A stretch of DNA of 64,000 nucleotides from Falsiroseomonas stagni DSM 19981 (GCF_900114315.1 NZ_FOSQ01000003.1:1-64000); one strand, 5' to 3'. Positions 17,839 to 28,369 are shown, counted from the stretch's first letter. The notes: generated from the sequence alone by a model not told the origin. Translations and numbers: made by a program.

Positions 17839-18840
17839 TCAGACGGAGAAGATGAAGTCGGAAAGCGTCAGCCGCATCCCGCCATTGACGCGGACCTCGA
17901 AGTCCACATCCCCGTTGCCCGTCACGTCCACCTGATAGGTCAGGAAGCCGGCGCCGACGTCGAAGCGGACCTGCGGCGTGCCGGGGGAGGTGAAGGCCGC
18001 CTCATCGATCAGCGCCAGCCCGAAGGTGAAGTCGGCGATGTGGATCTTGTCCACGCCGCGCTGGAAGTCGCGGATCGTGTCGACGTTGCCGGGCGCCGAA
18101 TCGGCAATGCCATCGAAGTAGAACACATCCGCGCCGGCACCGCCCAAGAGCTGGTCCGCGCCGTCATCGCCCTGGAGGGTATCGGCACCCGCATCGCCGA
18201 ACAGCGTGTCGGCGCCGCCCACGCCCGTGACGGTGGCGTTGCCGTCGCCGACGACGAGGTCATTGCCAGCACCACCATACAGCTTGTCGGAGCCGCCCTC
18301 GCCGCGAACCGTGTCGTTGCCGGCATCGCCATAGGCCGTGTCGTTGTTCGCGCCGCCGAGGACGCTGTCGAAGCCGTCGCCACCGTAGAGGAGGTCGTTG
18401 CCGGAGCCGGCGTTCAGCAGGTCGTTGCCGCCACCGCCGCGAAGCGTGTCTAGGCCCGCGGCGCCCGTGAGGAAGTCATTGCCGTCCTCGCCGTCCATGC
18501 GGTCATTGCCATCACCGCCGTTGATGGAGTCGGCGCCGGTGCCGCCGAACATGGCGTCGTTGCCATCGTCGCCGGCCATGGCGTCATTGCCGTCACCGCC
18601 GAATAGGCGGTCATCGCCGCCTTCACCGGCAATCACGTCGTCGCCGGCCTCGCCGCGAATGGAGTCGTTGCCGAGGCCGCCGAGCAGGAAGTCGATGCCA
18701 AGGCCGCCGAAGATCTGGTCGCTGCCGGCGCCGCCCTGGATGAAGTCGTCGCCGTCGAAGCCGAAGATCTGCTGGGCGAAGCTTGCGCCGCTGAGGGTGT
18801 TGGCGCCAGCGGTGCCAATGAGGCGCGGAAGAGTGGCCAT
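17839..18840 (-). CDS. RTX calcium-binding protein 3 (diverged)
   Basis: A 333-residue RTX protein of the same plan as RTX 1 and 2: a short start (LIGTAGANTLSG), then about 200 residues of GGxGxDxLx repeats, then a C-terminal domain ([19 protein letters not shown]...). It is clearly diverged in sequence, in its terminator and in its upstream DNA. It ends FIFSV, an acidic/hydrophobic tail typical of type I secretion substrates. No enzyme domain is present. Confidence 0.87.
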   Translation of the reverse strand: MATLPRLIGTAGANTLSGASFAQQIFGFDGDDFIQGGAGSDQIFGGLGIDFLLGGLGNDSIRGEAGDDVIAGEGGDDRLFGGDGNDAMAGDDGNDAMFGGTGADSINGGDGNDRMDGEDGNDFLTGAAGLDTLRGGGGNDLLNAGSGNDLLYGGDGFDSVLGGANNDTAYGDAGNDTVRGEGGSDKLYGGAGNDLVVGDGNATVTGVGGADTLFGDAGADTLQGDDGADQLLGGAGADVFYFDGIADSAPGNVDTIRDFQRGVDKIHIADFTFGLALIDEAAFTSPGTPQVRFDVGAGFLTYQVDVTGNGDVDFEVRVNGGMRLTLSDFIFSV

Positions 18841-19174
18841 GGTTGCGGTTTCCGTTTGTTGCGCTGATGGGCAACCGTATCAAGCGCGCCGACACTTCGC
18901 AAATTTTCATTTAATGGCGGCGCTTTTCGCAAAAATCATCCGCATCATTGCGAACAAACATCCGTATCATCCCCCCACTTCGATCCCTGGCGGCGAGCGT
19001 GAGGGGCACGCCGCCCCCGGGCGCTGACAAATCCGCTGGACATTTTTGCATACAATAGCCAATACCGATCACGTCGGCTCACGCTTGCGTGATCAACGGC
19101 ACTGAACCCTTCGCCGCCGGGGCGTTACCGCCTCAGGCCCTTCCAGGTCCGCCTCCCCGTCCACGGAGTTTCGC
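18841..19174. other. AT-richer divergent intergenic region
   Basis: This 334-bp gap between RTX 3 and the GH-A-like gene has the lowest GC of the area around 18890-18970 and 19025-19065 and should hold both divergent promoters. Visible features are a TTGCATACAA element (19046-19055) and an inverted repeat GATCACG...CGTGATC (19067-19073 and 19088-19094). No RNA gene or plausible small gene was seen. Confidence 0.5.
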
Positions 19175-20338
19175 GTGATCCCTCATCAGCCCCCGCTTCA
19201 GCCCCTCTTCCAGTCCTTCTTCCTGGGCGGGTTCGAATGCTCGACCCACCGCAACATGTCCCGCCGGCGGCTCGACATGATCGCCGCCACCCGCCACGAC
19301 CTGCTGGCGCGGGAGGATTACGCGCAGCTGGCCGAGCATGGCATCCGCGCGGCGCGGGACGGGGTGCGCTGGCATTTGGTCGAGACCTCCCCGGGCCATT
19401 ACGACTGGTCCGCGGTCCTGCCGCTGATCCGCGCGGCCGAGCAGGCGGGCACGCAGGTGATCTGGGACCTCTGCCACTACGGCTGGCCGGATGACCTCGA
19501 CGTCTTCTCCCCCGCCTTCGTCGATCGCTTCGCCCGCTACGCCGCCGCCTTCGCCCGGCTGCACCGGGAGGAGACGGGCCGCGCCCCCTTCGTCTGCCCG
19601 GTGAACGAGATCAGCTTCCTGGCCTTCGCCGGCGGCGACATGGCGCGCTGTTCCCCGCATGAGACCGGGCGCGGCATGGATTTGAAGCGCAACCTGGCCC
19701 GCGCCGCCATCGCCGGCACAAGGGCGGTGCGGGATGCGACGCCGGGCGCGCGCTTCGCCGCCGTCGACCCCGTCATCAACATCGTGCCGCGGGAGGATGC
19801 GGAGGCCGAGGAGGTCGCGCGCCACAATGCCAGCCAGTGGCAGTCCTGGGACATGCTATGCGGGCGGGAGGAACCGGGGCTCGGCGGGTCGGAGGACATC
19901 CTGGATGTCGTCGGCGTGAACTACTACTGGAACAACCAGTGGCTGCATCACGCGGAACCGCTGAGCGTCTTCGACAGCGCCCGCTTCCGCCCCTTCCGGG
20001 ACCTGCTGGCCGATACCGCCCGCCGCTACGCGCCGCGCGGCATCTTCGTGGCGGAGACGAGCATCGAGGGCGCGCCCCGCGCCCCCTGGCTGCGCTACGT
20101 GGCGGAGGAGACGATGGCGGCCCGCCAGGCCGGGCTGCCGGTGCATGGCGTCTGCCTGTATCCCGTCATCTCCCACATGGGATGGGATGAGGATCGCTAC
20201 TGCCCGAACGGGCTGTTCGAGCTGACGCCCCGCCATGGACGGCGGGAGGTGCACCGCCCGCTGGCGGCGGAGCTGGCCCGGTTGCAGGCGACGTTCCGGG
20301 AGCAGGGGGTGGAGGCCGCGCGCAGCGCGGTCGGCTGA
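19175..20338 (+). CDS. GH-A clan (beta-glucosidase-like) glycoside hydrolase family protein
   Basis: A 387-residue TIM-barrel-like protein. It starts with FFLGGFECSTHR, has RDGVRWHLVETSPGHYDWS, WDLCHYGWPDDLD, a VNEISFLA segment that could hold the acid/base Glu (N-E pair near residue 145), and FVAETSIEG near residue 295 that could hold the nucleophile Glu. These features fit family 1/5-like retaining hydrolases, although it is shorter than classic GH1 enzymes. The substrate is unknown. GTG at 19175 has GGAG 7 nt upstream. There is no signal peptide, so it is probably cytoplasmic. Confidence 0.7.
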   Translation: MIPHQPPLQPLFQSFFLGGFECSTHRNMSRRRLDMIAATRHDLLAREDYAQLAEHGIRAARDGVRWHLVETSPGHYDWSAVLPLIRAAEQAGTQVIWDLCHYGWPDDLDVFSPAFVDRFARYAAAFARLHREETGRAPFVCPVNEISFLAFAGGDMARCSPHETGRGMDLKRNLARAAIAGTRAVRDATPGARFAAVDPVINIVPREDAEAEEVARHNASQWQSWDMLCGREEPGLGGSEDILDVVGVNYYWNNQWLHHAEPLSVFDSARFRPFRDLLADTARRYAPRGIFVAETSIEGAPRAPWLRYVAEETMAARQAGLPVHGVCLYPVISHMGWDEDRYCPNGLFELTPRHGRREVHRPLAAELARLQATFREQGVEAARSAVG

Positions 20339-20449
20339 TCCGCCGGCAGGGCGATTCCAGGCCGGAATCGCCCCCCTTCGCACTTTCATCGCTTTCTGGT
20401 CGAAGCGCGGCCTTGACCCCGGGCCGCGACGTGGCATGTCCCGCGCACC

Positions 20450-21586
20450 ATGGATCTTCCCAGCCCTTCCCTGCCCGTCCCGACCGCCACCGGCGGGCGT
20501 CGCCGCGTGGCGGTGGTGCTGTTCAACCTCGGCGGCCCCGACGCGCCGGAGAGCATCCGCCCCTTCCTGGTGAACCTTTTCACCGATCCCGCCATCCTGC
20601 GCGTGCCGGGCTTCGTGCGCCCCTGGCTGGGCCGCATCATCGCCTGGCGGCGGACCAAGCCGGCCACCGAGAACTACGCCATCCTCGGCGGCAAGTCGCC
20701 CTTGCGCGAACTGACGGAGGAGCAGGCGGCGGCGCTGGAGGTGCTGCTGACCGACCGGGACGGCACGACCGAGACCAAGTGCTTCGTCGCCATGCGCTAC
20801 TGGCATCCGATGAGCGACGAGACCGCCCGGGCCGTGAAGGAATGGGCGCCGGACGAGGTGCTGCTGCTGCCTCTCTATCCCCAGTTCTCCACCACGACCA
20901 CGGGCAGCAGCGCCATCGACTGGGCGCGGGCCGCGGCGCGCGCGAAGCTCGACGTGCCGACCACCACGCTCTGCTGCTTCCACTCCCACCCCGGCTTCGC
21001 CAAGGCCACCGCGGCGCTGGTGCGCGGCGCCTGGGACAAGGCGCGGGCGGATCTGGACCCCGCCATTCCGCTCCGCGTGCTGTTCAGCGCCCATGGGCTG
21101 CCGGAGAGCATCGTGAAGTCGGGCGACCCCTACCAGTGGCAGGTGGAACAGACCGTCGCCTCCGTGATGGCGCATCTGGACCTGCCGGACCTCGACCACG
21201 TCGTCTGCTTCCAGTCCCGCGTCACGCCGCAGAAATGGATCGGCCCCTCGACCGAGGATGAGCTGGAACGGGCGGGGCATGACAAGGTGGCGGTGCTGGT
21301 GGTGCCGATCGCCTTCACCTCCGAGCATTCGGAGACGCTGGTCGAGCTGGATGTGGAGTACCGGGAGGAGGCCGAGAAGCTCGGCGTCCCCGGCTACTAC
21401 CGGGCGCCGGCGCAGAATTCGGACCCCGCCTTCATCGCTGCCCTGGCGGATCTGGTCGGACATGCCAGGGGCAGCGGGCGGAACCTGTGTTCCTTCGCCG
21501 GCCCCCGGCAATGCCCGAAGCAGCATGGCGATTGCCCCCATGCGACGCTGATCGCTGCGATGCAGCGCGCCCGGGAACGCGCATGA
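20450..21586 (+). CDS. hemH: Ferrochelatase
   Basis: Ferrochelatase inserts Fe2+ into protoporphyrin IX, the last step of protohaem synthesis. The 378-residue product shows VVLFNLGGPDAPESIRPFLVNLFTDP at the N-terminus, the catalytic His in LFSAHGLPESIVKSGDPY near residue 210, and the conserved Glu segment IAFTSEHSETLVELD near residue 285. A C-terminal extension has several Cys residues (NLCSFAGPRQCPKQHGDCPH), as in [2Fe-2S]-type ferrochelatases. Its stop overlaps the start of the next gene (ATGA), and hemJ lies 1.7 kb downstream. Confidence 0.95.
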   Translation: MDLPSPSLPVPTATGGRRRVAVVLFNLGGPDAPESIRPFLVNLFTDPAILRVPGFVRPWLGRIIAWRRTKPATENYAILGGKSPLRELTEEQAAALEVLLTDRDGTTETKCFVAMRYWHPMSDETARAVKEWAPDEVLLLPLYPQFSTTTTGSSAIDWARAAARAKLDVPTTTLCCFHSHPGFAKATAALVRGAWDKARADLDPAIPLRVLFSAHGLPESIVKSGDPYQWQVEQTVASVMAHLDLPDLDHVVCFQSRVTPQKWIGPSTEDELERAGHDKVAVLVVPIAFTSEHSETLVELDVEYREEAEKLGVPGYYRAPAQNSDPAFIAALADLVGHARGSGRNLCSFAGPRQCPKQHGDCPHATLIAAMQRARERA

Positions 21587-22272
21587 CCCGCCCGGGCCCG
21601 GGCCTGGCGAAGCGCCCGGCCGCCGTGCTGTTCGATTGCGACGGCGTGCTGGCGGATACCGAGGCGATGCACAACCGCATCATGGCCGAGGAGATCAGCG
21701 CGCTGGGCTGGGAGATGACAGCCGAGCAGTGCGAGCGGCATTTCATGGGCCTGTCCTGGGAAGCGATCGTGCCCCGGGTTCAGCAGCGGCTGGGGCCGGA
21801 TTCGGTGCCGGCGGACTTCATCCAGGGCGTGGTGCGCCGGGTGCTGCACGAACTGCATTCGGAAGTCGTGCCGGTGCCGGGCGTGCTGGCGGCACTGCAG
21901 ACCATCATCGCCGCGGGGATCCCGGTGGCGGTGGCCAGCAACTCCTCCCGCCCCGAACTCAACACCAAGCTGGCGGGGCTCGGCCTGGCGGAGACCTTCC
22001 GCGGCCGGTCCTTCACCTACAACGACGTGCCGAACCCGAAGCCGGCGCCGGACATGTATCGCGCCGCCGCCGCCGCCTGCGGGGTGGACCCGCATGATTG
22101 CGTGGTGGTGGAGGACAGCGTGACGGGCGCGCGGGCCGGCCGGGCCGCGGGCTGCCGGGTGCTGGGCTTCGCGCACCCCACGCCGGCCGCCGCCCTGCAG
22201 GCCGTGGGGGCCGAGACCTTCACCAGGATGGCGGAACTGCCCGGGCTGCTGGGGCTGGAGCCGGCAGGGTAG
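21583..22272 (+). CDS. HAD-superfamily phosphatase (CbbY/Gph-like)
   Basis: A 229-residue HAD hydrolase of subfamily I: nucleophile motif FDCDGVLADTE (Asp residues near 17 and 19), a helical cap, motif II ASNSSRPEL, Lys in NPKPAPDMY and the acidic motif VEDSVTGARAG. The cap and the motif V-E-D-S-V-T-G fit the phosphoglycolate phosphatase/beta-phosphoglucomutase group; the substrate cannot be assigned. ATG at 21583 overlaps the hemH stop. Confidence 0.85.
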   Translation: MTRPGPGLAKRPAAVLFDCDGVLADTEAMHNRIMAEEISALGWEMTAEQCERHFMGLSWEAIVPRVQQRLGPDSVPADFIQGVVRRVLHELHSEVVPVPGVLAALQTIIAAGIPVAVASNSSRPELNTKLAGLGLAETFRGRSFTYNDVPNPKPAPDMYRAAAAACGVDPHDCVVVEDSVTGARAGRAAGCRVLGFAHPTPAAALQAVGAETFTRMAELPGLLGLEPAG

Positions 22273-22339
22273 GCCTGATGGGGCAGGGCTGACGCCGTCT
22301 GCCGAGGGCTGATAGCCTTCGCGCGGGGAGGATCGGCAC

Positions 22340-23293
22340 ATGCGGTTCATGAGATTCATCGGCGCGGCGCTGCTGGCGCTGGCAGCCGGCACGGCGGCGG
22401 CGCAGGATTTTCCCGCGCGTCCCATCACGCTGATCGTGGGATATCCCCCGGGCGGCAACACGGATCTGATGGCGCGGGCATTGCAGCCGGAACTGTCCCG
22501 CGCGCTCGGCCAGACGGTAGTGGTGCAGAATCGCGGCGGCGCGGCGGGCACGATCGGCGCGGCGGAAGCGGCACGGGCCCGGCCGGATGGGCTGACGCTG
22601 CTGTTCAGCCCCAACAACCCCATCACGGCCCAGCCCCACCAGGTGGCGCTGAGCTACGGCATGGACAGCTTCCGCTTTCTCTGCCTGGTCTATGACAACC
22701 CGCAGGTCGTCGTGCTGGGCCGGCAGGCACCCTTCACGGACCTGGCCGGCATGGTCGCCTTCGGGCGACGGGAGAAGGAGGCGCTGATCTTCGGCTCCCC
22801 GGGCCAGGGCAGCACCCAGCACATCCTGACCGCCGCCCTGCTGAAGGCGAACGGGATCGAGGGGCTGCACGTGCCCTTCACCGGCGCCGGGCCGATGGCG
22901 CAGGCGGCACTCGGCGGGCAGATCCACATGTTCATCGAAAGCGGCTCCATCCCCGCCGCCACCGGCCTGCCCGTGCTGGGCGTGCTGGCGCGGGAGAGGC
23001 TGGCAGGGCTGCCTGGGGTGCCGACGCTGGCGGAGCTCGGCCAGCCCCTGGAAGGCAGCTCCCATGGCGGCATCCTGGCACCGGCCGGCATCCCGGATGC
23101 GGCGGCGGCGGTGCTGGAACGCGCCTGCGCCAGCGCGGTGGGGGCCGAGAGCTTCCGGACGGCGGCGGAGCGGCTGAACGCCATCCCGCTGCACCTCAAC
23201 GGCGCCGCCTTCCGCGAGCGCTTCGCGGCCGAAAGCGCGATGAACGCCACCGTGCTGCGCGACCTGGGCCTGGCGCGAGAGGGAACCCGATGA
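22340..23293 (+). CDS. Bug/TctC-family periplasmic solute-binding protein
   Basis: A 317-residue protein with a Sec signal peptide (cleavage near A-A-A-Q-D at residue 22), followed by the family's ARPITLIVGYPPGGNTDLMAR and VVQNRGGAAGTIGA. These proteins bind carboxylates or similar small acids for tripartite tricarboxylate transporters, but in Acetobacteraceae most are orphan copies; no TctA or TctB gene is present here. The stop overlaps the hemJ start (ATGA). Confidence 0.9.
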   Translation: MRFMRFIGAALLALAAGTAAAQDFPARPITLIVGYPPGGNTDLMARALQPELSRALGQTVVVQNRGGAAGTIGAAEAARARPDGLTLLFSPNNPITAQPHQVALSYGMDSFRFLCLVYDNPQVVVLGRQAPFTDLAGMVAFGRREKEALIFGSPGQGSTQHILTAALLKANGIEGLHVPFTGAGPMAQAALGGQIHMFIESGSIPAATGLPVLGVLARERLAGLPGVPTLAELGQPLEGSSHGGILAPAGIPDAAAAVLERACASAVGAESFRTAAERLNAIPLHLNGAAFRERFAAESAMNATVLRDLGLAREGTR

Positions 23294-23742
23294 CGATCGA
23301 CCTGCTGGCGCCAGCCTATCCCTGGATCAAGTCGCTGCACGTCATCTCGGTCATCGCCTGGATGGCGGGGCTGTTCTACCTGCCGCGGCTGTTCATCTAC
23401 CACATGCAGGTGGCGCCGGAGGATGTGCGATCCCAGACCTTCAAGGTGATGGAGCGCCGGCTGCTCAAGGCCATCATGAATCCGGCGATGATCGCCACCT
23501 GGGTGTTCGGCCTTCTGCTGGTGCTGACGCCGGGGGTGGTCGATTGGACAGCCGGGTGGTGGCACCTGAAATTCGCCTCCGTCCTGGCGATGACCTGGTT
23601 CCACATGGATCTGGGGCGCGCACGCCGGGCCTTCGAGCGTGACGAGCGGCCGCGAACGGAACGCGGCTGGCGGATGCTGAACGAAGTGCCAACCGTCCTC
23701 ATGATCATCATCGTGTTCATGGTGATCGCGAAGCCGTTCTGA
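23290..23742 (+). CDS. hemJ: Protoporphyrinogen IX oxidase HemJ
   Basis: HemJ oxidises protoporphyrinogen IX to protoporphyrin IX in bacteria lacking HemG and HemY. The 150-residue membrane protein has four hydrophobic helices, the conserved His in SLHVISVIAWMAGLFYLPRLF, the Arg/Lys segment MERRLLKAIMNPAM and HMDLGRARRAF. It starts inside the stop codon of the Bug gene and follows hemH by 1.7 kb, so the last two haem steps are encoded close together and perhaps co-transcribed. Confidence 0.93.
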   Translation: MTIDLLAPAYPWIKSLHVISVIAWMAGLFYLPRLFIYHMQVAPEDVRSQTFKVMERRLLKAIMNPAMIATWVFGLLLVLTPGVVDWTAGWWHLKFASVLAMTWFHMDLGRARRAFERDERPRTERGWRMLNEVPTVLMIIIVFMVIAKPF

Positions 23743-23782
23743 GTCGCCGCAGCCTCACGTCAGGATTGCCTGCTCACGATCT

Positions 23783-23795
23783 ATTGTATACGAAT
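23783..23795. promoter_or_regulatory. Palindromic ATTGTATACGAAT element before the ABC transporter gene
   Basis: ATTGTATACGAAT is one base from a perfect ATTGTATACAAT palindrome of the kind bound by GntR-family regulators. It lies 28 bp upstream of the ABC exporter start codon in an AT-rich patch that may also contain the -10 region. A related TTGCATACAA stands before the gene at 19175. Both assignments are tentative. Confidence 0.3.
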
Positions 23796-23822
23796 TAGGC
23801 TCCTGCAGGGGGAGGGGCCTTC

Positions 23823-25676
23823 ATGGCGGCGGAGACCGAGTGGGCGCCAGCGGAGGGCGCGCTGCGGGAAACCTGGCGGCTGGCCCGAGGCTGGTATGGC
23901 GACGCGCCGCTGGTGGCCTGGGGGCTGACGGCCGCGGCGGTGGCGCTGACGCTGACGCTGCTGCAGATCGCGCTGTCCTACGCCTTCAGCGACTGGCAGC
24001 GGAACGCCTTCGACGCGCTGGATCAGCGCGATGCCGCGGCCTTCCAGGGGCAGCTCGGCTGGTTCGTGGCGCTGACGGGGCTCAGCATGGCCGTCGCGGT
24101 CGGGCGGCTCTGCGCACGGCAGGTGCTGGGCTTCCTGTGGCGGCGCTGGCTGGTGCTGAAGCTGCAGGGCGCGATGCTGATCAACCACCGGCACTACCGG
24201 ATGGAGATGGGGGAGGGGGGCGTCGACAATCCCGACCAGCGGATCGGCGAGAACACCCGCTGGGCTACCATCATGACGGTGGACCTGGCGCTGGGGCTGC
24301 TGCACAGCGTGGCGCTCTTCGCCTGCTTCGCCGGGCTGCTCTGGCACCTGTCCGGCACGCTGGCGGTGACGATCGGCGGCACCACGATCGGCGTGCCGGG
24401 CAGCATGCTCCTCGCCGCAGCGCTCTATTCGGGGCTCGGCGCGCTGGTGGTGTGGCGGGTCGGGCGGGCGATGCCGCGCATCCACCTCGACCGCAACCAG
24501 GCGGAAGCCGACCACCGCTTCGCGCTGCTGCGCATCCGGGAACATGCGGAGGGGATCGCGCTGATCCGCGGCGCGGCGGATGAGGAACGCGGCCTGGCCC
24601 GTGCCTATGGCCGGGTGGAGGGCGCGATGCTGCGGCTGCTGCGGAGCGAGCGGCAGCTGATGTGGCTGGGTGCGGGCTACATGGCGGTGGCGGGGGTGCT
24701 GCCGCTGCTGCTGGGCGCGCCCCGCTTCTTCGCCGGCGCCATCACGCTCGGCGTGCTGATGCAGATGACTCAGGCCTTCGTGGAGGTGACGCGGGCGCTG
24801 TCCTGGTTCGTGGAGAACTGGCCGCGGCTGGCCGATTGGCGCGGCCATGTGGTGCGGGTGGTGGAACTGGAACGCGCCTGCGAGGCCGCCGATGGCGCGG
24901 CCGGGCAGCCTGGCATCGCCATCGCGCCGGGACCGGCGCTGAGACTCTCCGGCCTCAACCTGGGCACCGCCGGCGGCCGCGCTTTGGTGCTGGACGCCGA
25001 GATCACCCTGCGGCCGGGGGAGCGCGTGCTGGTGACCGGGGAGAGCGGCAGCGGGAAATCGACGCTGTTCCGCGCCATCGCCGGCATCTGGCCCTGGGGC
25101 CAGGGCCGCATCGCGGTGCCGGATCGCACCGCGACGCTGTTCATGCCGCAGCGCCCCTATTTGCCGCTCGGCAGCCTCCACGCCGCGCTGGCCTATCCGG
25201 CCGCGCCGGACACCTTCGGCCAGGCGGACGCTGCGGCGGCGCTGCGCCGCTGCCGGCTGGGAGCGCTGGTGCCGCAGCTCGACCAGGTGGCGCGCTGGGA
25301 CAGGGTGCTCTCGCTCGGCGAACAGCAGCGCCTGGCCTTCGCACGGCTGCTGCTGCACCGCCCGCGCTGGGTGTTCATGGACGAGGCGACCTCCGCACTC
25401 GACGAGGCGAACCAAGCCGCCATGTTCGCGCTGTTCGAGGCGGAGCTGGCCGGCGCGGCGCTGCTGTCGATCGGCCACCGGCCGGGGCTCGACCGTTATC
25501 ACGATCGCGTGCTGGCGCTGCGGCCAGGCCCCGATGGGGCGCGGCTGGAGCCGGTGGCGGCGGCGGCGAGCCTATGGCCCGTCGAAGCCTTCCGGCGGGG
25601 CGGGGCGTGGGATGGCATCTCAGCGGCGGGCCGAAACCCCTTGAATGTGCGGCGTCGCCTTCCATCTGCTGGTTGA
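23823..25676 (+). CDS. SbmA/BacA-type ABC transporter, fused permease and ATPase
   Basis: The 617-residue protein joins an ABC_membrane_2 domain (about residues 20-330, six helices, with ALSYAFSDWQRNAFDALDQRD and NPDQRIGENTR typical of the family) to an ABC ATPase with Walker A GESGSGKST near residue 405, signature LSLGEQQRLAFAR near 498, and Walker B WVFMDEATSALDE. Relatives (YddA, BacA/SbmA-like, vitamin B12 or peptide transporters) move peptides or fatty acids across the inner membrane. The substrate is unknown. Confidence 0.9.
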   Translation: MAAETEWAPAEGALRETWRLARGWYGDAPLVAWGLTAAAVALTLTLLQIALSYAFSDWQRNAFDALDQRDAAAFQGQLGWFVALTGLSMAVAVGRLCARQVLGFLWRRWLVLKLQGAMLINHRHYRMEMGEGGVDNPDQRIGENTRWATIMTVDLALGLLHSVALFACFAGLLWHLSGTLAVTIGGTTIGVPGSMLLAAALYSGLGALVVWRVGRAMPRIHLDRNQAEADHRFALLRIREHAEGIALIRGAADEERGLARAYGRVEGAMLRLLRSERQLMWLGAGYMAVAGVLPLLLGAPRFFAGAITLGVLMQMTQAFVEVTRALSWFVENWPRLADWRGHVVRVVELERACEAADGAAGQPGIAIAPGPALRLSGLNLGTAGGRALVLDAEITLRPGERVLVTGESGSGKSTLFRAIAGIWPWGQGRIAVPDRTATLFMPQRPYLPLGSLHAALAYPAAPDTFGQADAAAALRRCRLGALVPQLDQVARWDRVLSLGEQQRLAFARLLLHRPRWVFMDEATSALDEANQAAMFALFEAELAGAALLSIGHRPGLDRYHDRVLALRPGPDGARLEPVAAAASLWPVEAFRRGGAWDGISAAGRNPLNVRRRLPSAG

Positions 25677-25954
25677 CGGGGGCGGTTCACCTCCTTAGGG
25701 TCGAATCGCCTTCCGGCAATCGGTCGTGCGTTGCCCCCTTCTTCCTGGCGGTTCCCCGGTTCGGGTTCCAGGCGGTCGGTGCGGCGCTGCCGGTCCCTCC
25801 CTCCCCAAGCTCCCTGGTCACCGCGACAAAGCCCGAGAACGGGGCGCGCGGCGGGCAAAGGGCACGGTGATGTCGGCCTCGCGGCCACGCTGCCTGCCTG
25901 CTCCGCCTCTGCCAGGGGTCGCCTGATCTCCCTTACCGCGGGACGCGTCCGCCC
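25677..25954. other. Leader region upstream of rho
   Basis: These 278 bp contain no convincing gene. They should hold the rho promoter and its untranslated leader; rho is autoregulated in many bacteria by attenuation in its leader. No clear -35/-10 pair could be chosen in this GC-rich stretch. Confidence 0.4.
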
Positions 25955-27229
<1,275 letters not shown>

Positions 27230-27272
27230 GGGATCGCAGGCGACGCGGGCTTCCACCCCGTCGCCCCGCCCG

Positions 27273-27659
27273 CTACCGCGGCAGCGATTGCAGCATGCGC
27301 AGGGCCCGCCGCGCCTGGCGGGCCGCGGCATCCTCATCCACCGATTCCAGCGCCCGCAGCGCGTGACCGATGGGCCGCAGGGCGGCGGCGGGACGCGGAC
27401 CGCCGGCCTCCACGGCGACCAGCACCGCATCGCGTGCAGCCTCCAGCGCCGCAGCCGCCATCAGGGCGCGGCGCATGGGGCGGTTCACGCCCTCGGCCTC
27501 GATATCATTGGCGCAGCGCGGGCAGAGCACGGCCACGGCGAAGCGGAGCTGTTCCTCCGCCCGGGTCACCGGGCTGGCGCCGGCAGCGGCCGGGCCTGGC
27601 AGCAGGCAGAGCAGGAGCGCGGCCATGCCTGCCGCAAGCCTGCCGGATCGACGCCGCAT
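27273..27659 (-). CDS. Small exported protein of unknown function
   Basis: A 128-residue protein with an N-terminal signal peptide (MAALLLCLLPGPAAAGASP, cleavage near residue 26), followed by a mostly helical body with one C-P-R-C pair near residue 47. It is convergent with rho. I do not recognise the family. The long open frame upstream of ATG 27659 lies antisense to the HD-domain gene and is not used here. Confidence 0.55.
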   Translation of the reverse strand: MRRRSGRLAAGMAALLLCLLPGPAAAGASPVTRAEEQLRFAVAVLCPRCANDIEAEGVNRPMRRALMAAAALEAARDAVLVAVEAGGPRPAAALRPIGHALRALESVDEDAAARQARRALRMLQSLPR

Positions 27660-27767
27660 CCCATTCTCTCCCGCAGGCCAGCCAGGGAGCCGCCGGGCCT
27701 GCCGCATGCGGGATGCGGCGGGACCCGGCATGGCGCAATATGCCCGCTGAAGGACACCGAGACACCC

Positions 27768-28361
27768 ATGGACACCATCGCGATTCCCGACACGGCCCGG
27801 ACAGAGACCCCCGCCGCACGGGTGCTGCGCGCCGCCACCTTCGCCGCCCGCGTGCACGCCACGCATAAGCGAAAGGGCGCATCCGCCGAACCCTATGTGA
27901 ACCATGTGCTGGAGGTTGCGGCCATCCTGGCCGCGCATGGCGCGCCGGAAGAAGCGATCCTGGCCGGCTTGCTGCACGATACGGTCGAGGACAGCGACAA
28001 GGACCCCGAGCCGATCACGCATGAACGCCTGGTGATGGAGTTCGGCGAAGTGGTCGCGGGCGTCGTCGCCGAGGCAACGGATGACAAGACGCTGCCGAAG
28101 GAAGTCCGGAAGGCGCTGCAGGTGAAGCACGCCTCGAAGAAGACCGATGCGGCCAAGATGCTGAAGCTGGCGGACAAGATCTCGAATCTCCGCGCCATCG
28201 CGGCCAGCCCGCCGGCGGGGTGGGACCATGCCAGGCGGCTGGAATACATCGGCTGGGCCGGGCGGGTGGCGGCCGGGCTGCGGGGGGTGAACCCGGCCCT
28301 GGACGCGCTGTTCGATGCGACCTACCGGGACGCCGTGGCAAGGCTGGCCCAGGAAGCGTGA
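27768..28361 (+). CDS. HD-domain phosphohydrolase, SpoT/MESH1-like
   Basis: A 197-residue HD hydrolase resembling the hydrolase domain of RelA/SpoT and the small alarmone hydrolase MESH1: YVNHVLEVA (first metal His), AGLLHDTVEDSD (the H-D and E-D pair), then KLADKISNLRAI with the conserved Asp. No synthetase, TGS or ACT domain is present. A role in (p)ppGpp or NADPH hydrolysis is plausible but not proven. ATG at 27768 begins the unit; it overlaps or abuts the GNAT gene behind it. Confidence 0.82.
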   Translation: MDTIAIPDTARTETPAARVLRAATFAARVHATHKRKGASAEPYVNHVLEVAAILAAHGAPEEAILAGLLHDTVEDSDKDPEPITHERLVMEFGEVVAGVVAEATDDKTLPKEVRKALQVKHASKKTDAAKMLKLADKISNLRAIAASPPAGWDHARRLEYIGWAGRVAAGLRGVNPALDALFDATYRDAVARLAQEA

Positions 28362-28369
28362 GAGCAGGC

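Noticed and set aside
23781-25502. 573-residue minus-strand frame opposite the ABC exporter
   Set aside because: Gln/His/Arg-rich shadow translation; the plus strand has Walker and signature motifs.
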